Under the pieces are notes generated by a model that had not been told where the DNA came from, ran no database searches, and was given only the letters and a program-made list of their open reading frames with translations. From positions 1-59,519 of the forward strand of contig JAQGOF010000046.1 in the NCBI GenBank assembly GCA_028293745.1: a stretch of 59,519 bases of DNA, written 5' to 3'. Source of the DNA: Gammaproteobacteria bacterium (GTDB taxonomy: Bacteria > Pseudomonadota > Gammaproteobacteria > Steroidobacterales > Steroidobacteraceae). The stretch's first letter is position 1, and the number at the start of each line of letters is the position of its first letter. This document shows positions 35,564 through 44,287 of the stretch, one piece after another. The translations under genes and the position numbers were made by a program.

Positions 35564-37171
35564 CTACGAGCTGCAGGACAGAGCTGAGCAGCCTGCCTTG
35601 TCGCGCGCCCACTCGGGGCGGCGCTGCGCGAAGTCCTCGTGCTCGGGTTGGTCGTCGTACGGCGTCTCCAGCACGTGCAGCAGCCGCTCTATTTGCGAGA
35701 CGTCGCCTTCCGTTGCGGCATCAATCGCCTGTTGAGCCAGGTAATTGCGCAGCACGTACTTGGGATTTGTGCGGTTCATCCTGGCGATGCGCTCCTCAAT
35801 TGGCATCGCCTCGACTTTCAACCGCGCCTCGTATCGCTGCAGCCACGAGACGAGCCGGCTGCGGTGAGCGTCAGAGGGCTCCCCGCTTTCATAGAACGCC
35901 GGGCGCAGCGGCTCGATATTGTCCGCGGATGCAACTGCGAGTCCGCGGAAAAACAATGTCATGTCGGTTTCGGTTTGTTGGAGAGCGCCGAACAGGTCAC
36001 GGATCAGAGCTTCGTCGCCCTCGCGGTCGAGGTTCGTCAATCCGAGCTTCTCGGCCAACATCGTCCGCCAGCTCGCTGTGAAAGTGGCGGCGTAGACTTC
36101 CAGGCCATGCTCGAGAGCCGGCACGTCTTCGATCAGCGGATGCAGCGCATTGGCCAGGCGCGCGAGATTCCATGCCGCAATGTCAGGTTGGCGGCCATAC
36201 GCATAGCGGCGGCCGGGCAGATCTGTCGTATTCGGTGTCCACGCGGGGTCATAGCCCTCGAGCCAGCCGTACGGGCCGTAGTCGATCGTCAGTCCCAGTA
36301 TGGACATGTTGTCGGTATTCATGACGCCATGGACGAAGCCTACCCGCATCCAATGAGCGATCATCAATGCAGTACGCCGGCAGATTTCCTGGAACCAGCG
36401 CTCGTAGACACGGGGCGACGGCGGCCCAAGGTCCTTGAAGTGTTGAGTGATGACGTAGTCCGCCAGGCGCTGCAGCGAGTCGTTCTCGGCGCGGCTGGCA
36501 TGAATCTCGAAGTTGCCAAAGCGCACGAAGGACGGGGCCACCCGGCAAACCACCGCCCCCTGCTCAGGCTGAGGGTTGCCGTCGTAGAACATATCCCGAA
36601 TCACTATATCGCCCGTTCCGACGAGGCTCAGTGCCCGCGTCGTGGGAACGCCGAGGAAGTGCATGGCCTCGCTACAGAGAAACTCGCGTATGGATGAGCG
36701 AAGAACTGCCCGCCCATCCGCTGTGCGCGAGTACGGGGTCGCCCCTGCCCCCTTCAGCTGCAGCTCCCACCGTTCACCTGGACGAGGAGTGAGCTCTCCC
36801 AGGGTGATCGCGCGACCGTCACCCAGCTGCCCAGCCCAAGTGCCGAATTGGTGGCCACCGTAACGCGCGGCGTAGGGACGCATGCTGGGGGCGAGTCTGT
36901 TGCCGGCCAATATTTCGACCGTCTCGCCCCCGATAGGGGGACGGGACAGCCCAAGTAGGGCTGCGCAGTTGTCCGACCACGCCAGGAGGCGCGGTGCGGA
37001 TACACGCGTCGGGGTTACACGCGAATAGCTTGCGCCGGCGACTTGGCGGACGAAGTTCCGGGTCTCGGGATCGCCCGGCAAGGTCCTTGCAAAGCTATCG
37101 TCGAATTCAAGCGTCCCTAGATCTGTCCCCTCGGAAGGATCCGCCACGCGCTCGCGCAAAGGTTGCTGCAT
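35564..37171 (-). CDS. selO: Protein adenylyltransferase SelO (YdiU family)
   Basis: 535 residues, full length for the family. Features: FDDSFARTLPGDPETRNFVR near residue 25, YGGHQFGTWAGQLGDGRA, ELQLKGAGATPYSRTADGRA (lysine of the pseudokinase ATP site), the IREFLCSEAMHFLGVPTTRA helix, the DYGPYGWLEGYDP region with metal-binding Asp, and the conserved Cys near the C-terminus (ALSCSS). SelO transfers AMP to Ser/Thr/Tyr of proteins and is linked to redox stress. It is not obviously part of the neighbouring catabolic genes. Confidence 0.95.
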   Translation of the reverse strand: MQQPLRERVADPSEGTDLGTLEFDDSFARTLPGDPETRNFVRQVAGASYSRVTPTRVSAPRLLAWSDNCAALLGLSRPPIGGETVEILAGNRLAPSMRPYAARYGGHQFGTWAGQLGDGRAITLGELTPRPGERWELQLKGAGATPYSRTADGRAVLRSSIREFLCSEAMHFLGVPTTRALSLVGTGDIVIRDMFYDGNPQPEQGAVVCRVAPSFVRFGNFEIHASRAENDSLQRLADYVITQHFKDLGPPSPRVYERWFQEICRRTALMIAHWMRVGFVHGVMNTDNMSILGLTIDYGPYGWLEGYDPAWTPNTTDLPGRRYAYGRQPDIAAWNLARLANALHPLIEDVPALEHGLEVYAATFTASWRTMLAEKLGLTNLDREGDEALIRDLFGALQQTETDMTLFFRGLAVASADNIEPLRPAFYESGEPSDAHRSRLVSWLQRYEARLKVEAMPIEERIARMNRTNPKYVLRNYLAQQAIDAATEGDVSQIERLLHVLETPYDDQPEHEDFAQRRPEWARDKAGCSALSCSS

Positions 37172-37364
37172 GGCGTAACCCTACCCCGATTTCCTCAGAG
37201 AGACTAATCCGCCCTTTCCCGGTGGTGTCCGGCTGCTCGTCGCCATCGTCTTCAGCTCCGTCGAGCATGAGGTCGCGTGCGATGTTTAAGCAGGCGCCAA
37301 CGGCAATTCCGACGATGGCCAGGAGGGCCAGCAAGAGCGCGCTCGTGAGAAGTAAATGTGCCAT
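37107..37364 (-). CDS. Possible small membrane protein
   Basis: 85 codons. Residues about 3-27 are a strong hydrophobic helix (LLLTSALLLALLAIVGIAVG), followed by an acidic stretch (DGAEDDGDEQPD) and a basic tail. A GGGAG purine run lies about 13 nt before the ATG. Its last 65 nt overlap the start of selO in another frame, so part of this may be a by-product. It is the only candidate gene in the 37.17-37.45 kb gap. No homology recognised. Confidence 0.35.
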   Translation of the reverse strand: MAHLLLTSALLLALLAIVGIAVGACLNIARDLMLDGAEDDGDEQPDTTGKGRISLSEEIGVGLRHAATFARARGGSFRGDRSRDA

Positions 37365-37446
37365 TGCTCTACACGGCTCCCGTTGAAGGCTGTGTCGCAG
37401 CCAACGCCGCTATTTTGATGGCAGCAAGCTCTGCGCCCTATCCCCA

Positions 37447-39249
37447 TTAATGGTTATCCCGCGGCACCCCAAAGGTCTTGTCAATTTTCTGGTACTTTTC
37501 CGCCCCCTCCAGGATCGCCCCCGTCCCCAACTGCCCCACCACGCCGCGCTGAAGCTCCTGCCATGGCGTCTGCGAGACCGGGTATTGATAGCCACCCGCT
37601 GCATTCAGCGCTTTGCGCCGCGCCGCCAGCTCCTCATTCGAGACCAACAGGTTGGTCGTGCCCTTGCGCAAGTCGATCCGCACCCGATCCCCCGTGCGCA
37701 ACAAAGCGAGATTCCCTGAAGCCGCGGCCTCTGGCGATGCATTGAGAATTGATGGCGAGCCCGACGTTCCGGACTGCCGCCCGTCACCGATGCAGGGCAG
37801 CGCGGTAATCCCCTGCTTTATCAAGTAAGCCGGCGGCCGCATGTTGACGACCTCGGCCGCGCCCGGATAACCGACCGGTCCCGCGCCACGCATGAACAAG
37901 ATGTCCCGGGGAGTGATCTCGAGCGCCGGGTCATCGATTTTCGCGTGATAGTCTTCCGGCCCCTCAAACACGACCGCGCGTCCCTCGAATGCCTCCGGAT
38001 CCGCCGGATCGGACAGATAACGGGCGCGAAACTCCTCAGAAATCACACTGGTCTTCATGATGGCTGACTCGAACAGGTTGCCGCGCATCACGATGAATCC
38101 CGCATCCACCTTGAGCGGATTTGCGAAGGTGCGGATTACATCCGGCAGCGCAATCTGCGCCTTTGCACAATTCTCGCCCAGGGTCCGCCCGTTCACGGTC
38201 ATCGCGCTCGCGCGAATGAGGCCGTGCTTCATCAATTCGGCGACCACGGCCGGCACGCCGCCCGCATGGTAGTAGTCCTCGCCGAGATACTGCCCCGCAG
38301 GCTGCAGGTTTACGAGCAGTGGGATTCGATGCCCGAAGGTCTGCCAGTCATCCAGACTCAGCTCCACACCCAGGTGCCGGGCGATCGCGGCAAGATGTAT
38401 CGGCGCGTTGGTCGACCCGCCGATAGCTGAATTCACCACGATAGCGTTGAGAAACGTATCGCGCGTCATGATGGAGGAAGGGCGGATGTCCTGGCGCACG
38501 AGCTCGACGATCCGCTTCCCCGTCTCGTATGCCATGTGCTGCCGTTGCCGGTACGGTGCTGGAATTGCGGCAGAGCCCGGCAACTGCATGCCGAGCACCT
38601 CGGCCAGCGAGTTCATGGTCGTGGCCGTACCCATCGTGTTGCAATAACCGGTGGAAGGCGTGGATGAAGCGACGAGCTCGAGGAATCCCGGATAGTCGAT
38701 CTCCCCCGCAGCCATCATCTGGCGGGCTCTCCAGATGATGGTGCCCGAACCGGTTCGCTCGCCCTTGTGCCAACCGTTGAGCATCGGCCCGACAGACAGG
38801 GCGATGGCGGGAATGTCAACAGTCGCCGCAGCCATCAGGCACGCCGGCGTGGTCTTGTCGCAACCGATCGTCAGCACGACTCCATCGAGCGGATACCCGT
38901 ACAGCACCTCGACGAGACCAAGGTAGGCCAGATTTCTATCGAGACCCGCGGTCGGCCGCTTGCCCGTCTCCTGGATGGGGTGGACCGGGAATTCGAGCGC
39001 GATTCCGCCCGCTTCACGGATGCCCTCGCGTACGCGCTCGGCGAGTACGATGTGATGACGGTTGCAGGGCGACAGATCATTGCCCGTCTGCGCAATGCCG
39101 ATGATCGGCTTGCCCGATTGCAACTCCTCGCGCGTCAGGCCGTAGTTCAGATACCGCTCTATATAGAGAGCCGTCATATCCGGATTGGCGGGATTGTCGA
39201 ACCAGGCGCGCGACCGCAGCCGTCGGCCGCAGGACGTTTCGTCGGACAT
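37447..39249 (-). CDS. IlvD/Edd-family sugar-acid dehydratase
   Basis: 600 residues. The three iron-sulfur cysteines expected for IlvD-type dehydratases are present: Cys62 ([10 protein letters not shown]), Cys130 ([11 protein letters not shown]) and Cys202 ([13 protein letters not shown]). The [25 protein letters not shown] N-terminus (here [17 protein letters not shown]) is characteristic of pentonate/hexonate dehydratases such as L-arabonate or D-xylonate dehydratase rather than dihydroxy-acid dehydratase. It converts an aldonate to a 2-keto-3-deoxy acid. It is monocistronic here and has a clear promoter with overlapping operator upstream. Confidence 0.88.
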   Translation of the reverse strand: MSDETSCGRRLRSRAWFDNPANPDMTALYIERYLNYGLTREELQSGKPIIGIAQTGNDLSPCNRHHIVLAERVREGIREAGGIALEFPVHPIQETGKRPTAGLDRNLAYLGLVEVLYGYPLDGVVLTIGCDKTTPACLMAAATVDIPAIALSVGPMLNGWHKGERTGSGTIIWRARQMMAAGEIDYPGFLELVASSTPSTGYCNTMGTATTMNSLAEVLGMQLPGSAAIPAPYRQRQHMAYETGKRIVELVRQDIRPSSIMTRDTFLNAIVVNSAIGGSTNAPIHLAAIARHLGVELSLDDWQTFGHRIPLLVNLQPAGQYLGEDYYHAGGVPAVVAELMKHGLIRASAMTVNGRTLGENCAKAQIALPDVIRTFANPLKVDAGFIVMRGNLFESAIMKTSVISEEFRARYLSDPADPEAFEGRAVVFEGPEDYHAKIDDPALEITPRDILFMRGAGPVGYPGAAEVVNMRPPAYLIKQGITALPCIGDGRQSGTSGSPSILNASPEAAASGNLALLRTGDRVRIDLRKGTTNLLVSNEELAARRKALNAAGGYQYPVSQTPWQELQRGVVGQLGTGAILEGAEKYQKIDKTFGVPRDNH

Positions 39250-39277
39250 GAGAACCTGCCGTCAGTCGTTTAGTCAT

Positions 39278-39314
39278 ATTATATACACAATGCTGTCAGA
39301 CAATTCCGACAGCA
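39278..39314 (-). promoter_or_regulatory. Promoter -10 and inverted-repeat operator of the sugar-acid dehydratase
   Basis: On the minus strand a consensus TATAAT occupies 39283-39278, about 28 bp before the ATG at 39249. Immediately upstream, 39291-39314 holds a 7-bp inverted repeat TGCTGTC / GACAGCA with a 10-nt spacer; within it TGTCAGACA (39294-39302) is a 9-bp palindrome. The dyad covers the -35 zone, the expected place for a repressor. GntR/FCD or IclR regulators of sugar acids are candidates; none is encoded nearby. Confidence 0.6.
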
Positions 39315-39396
39315 CTTTCAGCTACAATCCATTGTTGCTGCTGAGGTGTTGAGGGCATGCTCGCGGAGCCGGAGACCGCCGGTCTGAGAGGATCTT

Positions 39397-39690
39397 ATGG
39401 CGCGTGAAGTTGCAAGCACACGGATTCCAGGGATTGAGTCGCACCTGCCGATTCCGGAACCCCCCATTCTCCAGCCCGCTGCGACTCCTCCGGTCGCAAA
39501 GGCCCTCGTCGGGAAGACAAGCCTCGTCCGGCCGCTGTTTCTCGTGCCGCACAGGCTGACCCCGGCGGAACGGCACCAGCGCATCTGTGACCTTGCCTAC
39601 CGCAGAGCAGCGCAACGCGGCTTTGCGCCAGGCGGCGAGGTCGACGACTGGCTCGAGGCAGAACGCGAGGTCGACGCCGGCCGATATTGA
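39397..39690 (+). CDS. DUF2934 domain protein
   Basis: 97 residues with an AGAGGA site before the ATG. The C-terminal half (RHQRICDLAYRRAAQRGF, then VDDWLEAEREVDAG) matches the short DUF2934 helix pair (I-x-x-x-A-Y-x-x-W-x-x-x-G-x-x-x-x-x-x-W-L-x-A-E). The first half is Pro-rich and unstructured. DUF2934 proteins are common in soil bacteria and have no assigned function. Divergent from the dehydratase gene, it may share the regulatory region. Confidence 0.7.
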   Translation: MAREVASTRIPGIESHLPIPEPPILQPAATPPVAKALVGKTSLVRPLFLVPHRLTPAERHQRICDLAYRRAAQRGFAPGGEVDDWLEAEREVDAGRY

Positions 39691-39837
39691 CGAGCCTCGA
39701 TATTGACGAGCAGGGCGGCAGTGCGCGCATGCGGTGTCCTGACATCCAACACCGCGCCCAGATCGAAGCGCTTGATCGAAGCTTAGCGGGCCCCAGCCTT
39801 GCTACGGTCCCGGAGTCAAGACAACTTCGGGAGAAAC

Positions 39838-40233
39838 ATGATGCGAGCAGCAACTCTCTGGACGCTGGCAGCGATCGCCATACTCGGCCTGTCGGCCTGC
39901 AACCAGGCCGAATCGCCGCCGAAAGTGCAGCAGGACGTGGCCAAGGCCACCGACTCCGCTGCCGAAAAGGATGCGCAGGCCGCTGACAGACTGGCCAAGG
40001 CCGATACCTCTGCCAACAAGGAGGTTGCCAACGCGGAGGCGAAGGCCGACGAGAAGACAACCGATGCGGCCGGCGATGCCGTCATAACACAGGCCGAAGG
40101 CGACCACAAAGTAGCCGTCGCGCAGTGCGAGGCCCTGTCGGGACAGGCGCAGAAGGATTGTAAGAAACAGGCCGACGATCAACTCGATGCCGTCAAAGCC
40201 AAAGTGAAGCAGCTGAAGAAAGACGCTGGCTGA
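39838..40233 (+). CDS. Small lipoprotein with a charged alanine-rich coiled coil
   Basis: 131 residues from the ATG at 39838, just after a GGGAG site. A lipoprotein signal is present (AIAILGLSAC, lipobox LSAC about residue 22). The mature part is almost entirely Ala/Lys/Asp/Glu (for example VQQDVAKATDSAAEKDAQAA) and should form a long helix; one Cys pair (AQCEALSGQAQKDCKKQAD) may crosslink. It resembles small outer-membrane or periplasmic stress lipoproteins. Function unknown. It converges on the helicase gene with a strong hairpin between them. Confidence 0.75.
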   Translation: MMRAATLWTLAAIAILGLSACNQAESPPKVQQDVAKATDSAAEKDAQAADRLAKADTSANKEVANAEAKADEKTTDAAGDAVITQAEGDHKVAVAQCEALSGQAQKDCKKQADDQLDAVKAKVKQLKKDAG

Positions 40234-40261
40234 TCGGGCCAGCCGGGTCGTTCCATCTGAT

Positions 40262-40304
40262 GGCCGCGCCCGTGCGGTGGCTTTAGCTACCGCGCGGGAC
40301 GGCC
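40262..40304. terminator. Strong hairpin between convergent genes
   Basis: Arms 40269-40281 and 40286-40298 form a 13-bp stem with two G-T wobbles and a TTTA loop; an outer GGCCG (40262-40266) / CGGCC (40300-40304) extends it to about 18 bp. The helicase stop codon (complement of 40283-40285) sits in the loop. The position, between the lipoprotein and helicase 3' ends, fits a bidirectional terminator or 3'-end stabiliser, although no T-tract follows. Confidence 0.5.
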
Positions 40305-42604
40305 GCACCGGCTGCGGGCGGCTCGGCACCGGCGCGCTTGTCGGCCGGGACCGATGGGCGAGCCCTGTCGATACTCCACCACAGAGGCAGCAGTTTGCGC
40401 ACTTTCAATTGCGCATAGCGGTCATCGATCAGATACAGCACCCCGCGGTCAGCCGCCGTACGGATCACCCGGCCCGCCGCCTGCACGACCTTCTGGATGC
40501 CCGGATACAGATATGTGTATTCATATCCCGAGCCAAACAGAGTATCCATGCGCCGCTGCATCTCCTCGTTCACTGCGTTGACTTGCGGCAAACCTAACGT
40601 CGCCACGAACGCTCCAATCAACCGCGATCCGGGAAGATCGACGCCCTCTGCGAACGCACCACCGAGCACCGCGAATCCTATACCCTGCCCTTCGGGCAGG
40701 AAGCGCGCGAGAAAGGCCTCCCGGTCCGGCTCTTTCATTCCGGGATGCTGTTGCCACGCCGGAATGTGCGGATAGCGTTCGTTGACGAGCGCTGCTACGC
40801 GATCCAGGTAGTCAAAGCTGCTCAGGAATGCCAGGTAGTTACCCGGCCTCGATGCATATTGCCGCGCCAGCAGCTGTGCGATCGGCACCAACGATCGCTC
40901 GCGATCGCGAAATCGGGTCGAGATCGAGCGCACCAGCCGCACCGTCAATTGTTCAGCCTGAAACGGTGACTGCACGTCGAGATATTCGCAAGTTCGCGGC
41001 AAGCCCAGAATATCCCTGAAAAAAGCGTGCGGGGTCAGCGTGGCGGAAAATAACACCGACGTGTGCGCGGCCGCGAAGCGTGGTGCGAGGAACCTGCCTG
41101 GAACGACGTTGCGCAGGCACAGGACGGAGCCCTGCCCGTCGCTGCGCGTTATTTCGAACAGCGTGCTGGAATCAAACTCTGCCGCCAGGCGACGAAATGC
41201 CAGTACTGCAAAGAAAAACTCCTGCAGCGCCTCGTCCTGCCCCATCTGTTGACTCAAATGATCAGCCATCGCGGCAATGGATGTATCGAGCGCAGCCAGC
41301 AATTCCTGCGGCAAATCATCGTAGATTCGATGAGCCTCGGACTGCGCCGCGGTTACCTCGCGCCAGACACGATCTACCCGCTCAAAGGGCCCTCGCAGAG
41401 CTTCGGGCGGTCGCCGGCGTACAGATACCAACGCCTCATGATCAAGCGCCGCGGTATACATGGTGCGGGCGCGCTCTACCAGGTTGTGAGCTTCGTCAAC
41501 CAGCAGGCAGACGCGCCACTGATGCGTGACGGTCCAACCGAATAGCATCGCGCTGCGATCGAAATAGTAGTTGTAGTCCCCGACTACCACGTCACTCCAG
41601 CGCGCGAGCTCCTGACTCAAGTAATACGGACAGACCTGGTGCCGGCGCGCGACTTGCCGCACAGCGTCCTGATCGAGAAAAGAAACGTCGATCGCCTCGG
41701 CACGCGCCGCAGCCAACCGATCGTAGAAGCCGCGCGCCAACGGGCACACTGCACCATCGCACGGCATTCCCGGATACTCGCAGAACTTTGCGCGCGCCAC
41801 GAGCTCTACGACCCGCACGGGTGGCTGCGAATCGGTTGGCTGCAGTCGCCGCAGGGCATCCAGCGCCAGTTGCCGGCCCGACGTCTTGGCGACGAGATAA
41901 AACACCTTGTCCACCTGGCCATTCGCCATGGCCTTGAGTGCCGGAAACAACGTTCCAACAGTCTTGCCAATACCGGTGGGCGCCTGCGCGAGCAAGGCAC
42001 CACCTGTGCGTACGCGCCGATACACAGTTTGGGCCAGCTCCCGCTGGCCGGCATGGAACTGCGAGTATGGGAAGCGAAGGTCGCGCAGCACCGCATCACG
42101 CGCCTGCCGGTGCGCAGACTCCGATTCGGCCCAACTCATGAACTGCTGACAATGCTCTGTGAAGTGCTGTTCGAGATCGGCGGCTGCCCGGACTTCGCAA
42201 AACACCGTCTCGCTCTCGCTCGCAATGTCGAAATACACCAGCGCGAGCTTTATGGAGCTCTTGCCCTTCTGCTTGCACAACAACCAGCCATAGATGCGCA
42301 GCTGCGCCCAGTGGAGCGCCCGGTGGTTTTCCGGCATGCGGCCGAGATCGCCCCGGTAGGTCTTGAACTCCTCGAGCCGGTTTTCCTCCGGGTCATATCC
42401 GTCCGCCCTGCCGCGGACGTGCAGTTGACCATAGTCGCCTTCCAGGGTCAGTTCCGTCTGGAACGAGCTACTGCGGCGCGAGGCAATGACGCGATGCCCT
42501 GCAATACCCTCCATCGCCGACGGGGAAGGAGTGAAGCGCATGTCGAGATTGCCGCACTTTGCGGTGAAGTCGCAAAGGGTGCGGACTGCAACTTCGTACG
42601 TCAC
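40283..42604 (-). CDS. Fe-S superfamily 2 helicase (XPD/DinG-like) with N-terminal nuclease domain
   Basis: 773 residues from the GTG at 42604, which overlaps the upstream stop as GTGA. Residues about 50-130 look like a RecB/Cas4-type PD-(D/E)xK nuclease (Asp68 in GRADGY, Glu79-Phe-Lys81). The helicase has Walker A at 208-215 (APTGIGKT), DEAH at 370-373, and four cysteines at 275, 282, 287 and 325 that fit the XPD/DinG 4Fe-4S cluster. The second motor domain ends with QAAGRVIRTAADRGVLYLID. It should unwind DNA 5' to 3'. Coupling to the FAN1-like gene implies structure- or crosslink-directed repair. Confidence 0.88.
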   Translation of the reverse strand: MTYEVAVRTLCDFTAKCGNLDMRFTPSPSAMEGIAGHRVIASRRSSSFQTELTLEGDYGQLHVRGRADGYDPEENRLEEFKTYRGDLGRMPENHRALHWAQLRIYGWLLCKQKGKSSIKLALVYFDIASESETVFCEVRAAADLEQHFTEHCQQFMSWAESESAHRQARDAVLRDLRFPYSQFHAGQRELAQTVYRRVRTGGALLAQAPTGIGKTVGTLFPALKAMANGQVDKVFYLVAKTSGRQLALDALRRLQPTDSQPPVRVVELVARAKFCEYPGMPCDGAVCPLARGFYDRLAAARAEAIDVSFLDQDAVRQVARRHQVCPYYLSQELARWSDVVVGDYNYYFDRSAMLFGWTVTHQWRVCLLVDEAHNLVERARTMYTAALDHEALVSVRRRPPEALRGPFERVDRVWREVTAAQSEAHRIYDDLPQELLAALDTSIAAMADHLSQQMGQDEALQEFFFAVLAFRRLAAEFDSSTLFEITRSDGQGSVLCLRNVVPGRFLAPRFAAAHTSVLFSATLTPHAFFRDILGLPRTCEYLDVQSPFQAEQLTVRLVRSISTRFRDRERSLVPIAQLLARQYASRPGNYLAFLSSFDYLDRVAALVNERYPHIPAWQQHPGMKEPDREAFLARFLPEGQGIGFAVLGGAFAEGVDLPGSRLIGAFVATLGLPQVNAVNEEMQRRMDTLFGSGYEYTYLYPGIQKVVQAAGRVIRTAADRGVLYLIDDRYAQLKVRKLLPLWWSIDRARPSVPADKRAGAEPPAAGAAVPRGS

Positions 42605-44124
42605 CACGAGACCTGGCACACACTGACGGGAATCCCGTGCGCTACACAGAAGCTCAGCCACCGAATCTGATTGTCCTGCAATCGATCGCCCGGCCCTTTC
42701 ACCTCGATCAGCCGGTAGCGGCGCTGCGCGGGCCAGAACTGCACCAGGTCCGGCAGCCCACAGGCGTTCGAGCGGATGTTGGCCAGGATCCGCCCGAAAC
42801 ACGCTGCCAGGTGCTCCCGGGGCAGACAGTCCAGGGCCGACCGCAACAGTGCCTCCGAGATGACATTCCAGAATACAAACCGCGACTGGATGCCCGTTTT
42901 CTGCTCGAAATTACGGCGAATCGTGTCCCGGTAGCCATCGCTTTCGAGCTGCGCGAAGCACTGCGCAAATTGCGCTGCGCGCCGGCCGTGGAACGCAGGC
43001 GCATGCAGGTCAGCGGGCGCCGCCTGGAATTCATGGAAGAAGGCCCCCGCTATAGGCGCAAAAATCGCTTCCCAGCACAACAGGCCGAACAGCGAGTTGA
43101 TCAACCCATTTTCAACATAGTGAACAGGAGCCTCGGCTTGGGACAGCGCCTGCGCAGTAGCCTGCTCGAGACAGGCTGGTCTTTGGTCGAGCGGCAGCAC
43201 GAGTTTGAACGTGGACCAGCCGTGCGGCGGGCGGCTGCGCTGCGGAATCAGCCCGGCCTTGCGTTGCAGGCGCGGCCACATTCGGCAGACCTGCTGTGTC
43301 TCGACCTCATCGGCCGGTTGCTCCCGAATCCGGGCCGCCAGCTGCAACGCTTCCGCAATCCGTTCGAGCCGTTCCAACAAGCGCACGACTCGCAGCCGGG
43401 CGCCGGCGTACCCACACTCCCGATAGATCTGCAGCGCCAGGACAAGATCTCCCTGCCGCTCGCAGCACTGCGCAATCCGAAATTGCAACTTGCGGCGTCG
43501 ATCTTCCAGCCACTCGTTATCGGCTACCGGCGGAGGCAGCATGCGCAGCAGACCTTCGATGTCATCGCTCTCCTCGAGCTGCTGGCTGCACAAAAACAAC
43601 GCGTGGAAGGTGTCGATATGCTCCCGCGTGTGGAACGCCCGTGTGGCGGGATCGCACGGCACCTTCTCGTATTTGAAAATTCCCAGGTCGGCCAGCACGA
43701 ACTGCGACCAGTCCTGGCGGAAGTTGCCGAAGAACACCAATCTCAACCGGTCACAGAGCGGTCTGATCATGAGCCGGTAAATAACATCGGACGGGTCGGG
43801 CCACCAATCCGCCTGCGCCGGCGGCTCGCGGTCCACCCAGCCGAGCTCGATCAACGCCGCGGCGGCATCGGATGGACAGCCGATCTCGGAATATCCGAGC
43901 TTGGAGGCCCGGAACAGATCGCCTTTGCGGCCAATCATGCGCACCAGGAGCGCGGCCGACTCACGTGGAAGCTCATGAAAGCGCGCGATGAAGGCATGCT
44001 CGGTCTCGTTCAGCAAATCCCCACAACGCTGGCGCAGCCACGCGAGCGCCATGCAGAAGTTCTCCAGGTAATAGAACGGTCGGGGATGAAGCATGGGCGA
44101 AGCGTAGTGCTCCGCTCGACGCAT
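42601..44124 (-). CDS. FAN1-type VRR-NUC structure-specific nuclease
   Basis: 507 residues (ATG at 44094 is an alternative start). The N-terminal segment (FYYLENFCMALAWLRQRCGDLL, LLVRMIGRKGDLFRASKLGY) matches bacterial FAN1 proteins, followed by a TPR-like helical middle. The C-terminal VRR-NUC domain has GLPDLVQFW, then RLIEVKGPGDRLQDNQ, giving the D...ExK catalytic set. FAN1 cleaves 5' flaps and unhooks interstrand crosslinks. The helicase gene overlaps its end by 4 bp; this nuclease-helicase pair is known next to each other in pseudomonads. Confidence 0.9.
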   Translation of the reverse strand: MRRAEHYASPMLHPRPFYYLENFCMALAWLRQRCGDLLNETEHAFIARFHELPRESAALLVRMIGRKGDLFRASKLGYSEIGCPSDAAAALIELGWVDREPPAQADWWPDPSDVIYRLMIRPLCDRLRLVFFGNFRQDWSQFVLADLGIFKYEKVPCDPATRAFHTREHIDTFHALFLCSQQLEESDDIEGLLRMLPPPVADNEWLEDRRRKLQFRIAQCCERQGDLVLALQIYRECGYAGARLRVVRLLERLERIAEALQLAARIREQPADEVETQQVCRMWPRLQRKAGLIPQRSRPPHGWSTFKLVLPLDQRPACLEQATAQALSQAEAPVHYVENGLINSLFGLLCWEAIFAPIAGAFFHEFQAAPADLHAPAFHGRRAAQFAQCFAQLESDGYRDTIRRNFEQKTGIQSRFVFWNVISEALLRSALDCLPREHLAACFGRILANIRSNACGLPDLVQFWPAQRRYRLIEVKGPGDRLQDNQIRWLSFCVAHGIPVSVCQVSW

Positions 44125-44154
44125 CGTCCATCCAGGGCACGCGTGATGCCCATA

Positions 44155-44169
44155 CTGTATACTTTGCAG
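44155..44169. promoter_or_regulatory. LexA-like dyad upstream of the repair operon
   Basis: CTG (44155-44157) and CAG (44167-44169) are separated by 9 bp and flanked so that ACTG and CAGT pair. The gammaproteobacterial LexA site is CTG-N10-CAG, so the spacing is one short. The site lies 30-45 bp before the FAN1-like start, where SOS control would make sense. A TATACT hexamer inside it could also serve the rightward M20 peptidase gene. Confidence 0.2.
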
Positions 44170-44287
44170 TGTAAAGACGGCTCGCGGGCGGCCGTCGTGA
44201 CGGACGGACTCTCAACATCGGTGTCCGCACCGGATTGCAGGATCATGCAATAATCTCGGACGATTCCTCTGGCAGCCGGTAATTCGC

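Noticed and set aside
41639..44253. Long plus-strand frames opposite the helicase and nuclease genes
   Set aside because: They are reverse-strand shadows with Arg/Gln/Leu-rich composition and no domain signal, while the minus-strand genes have full catalytic motifs.
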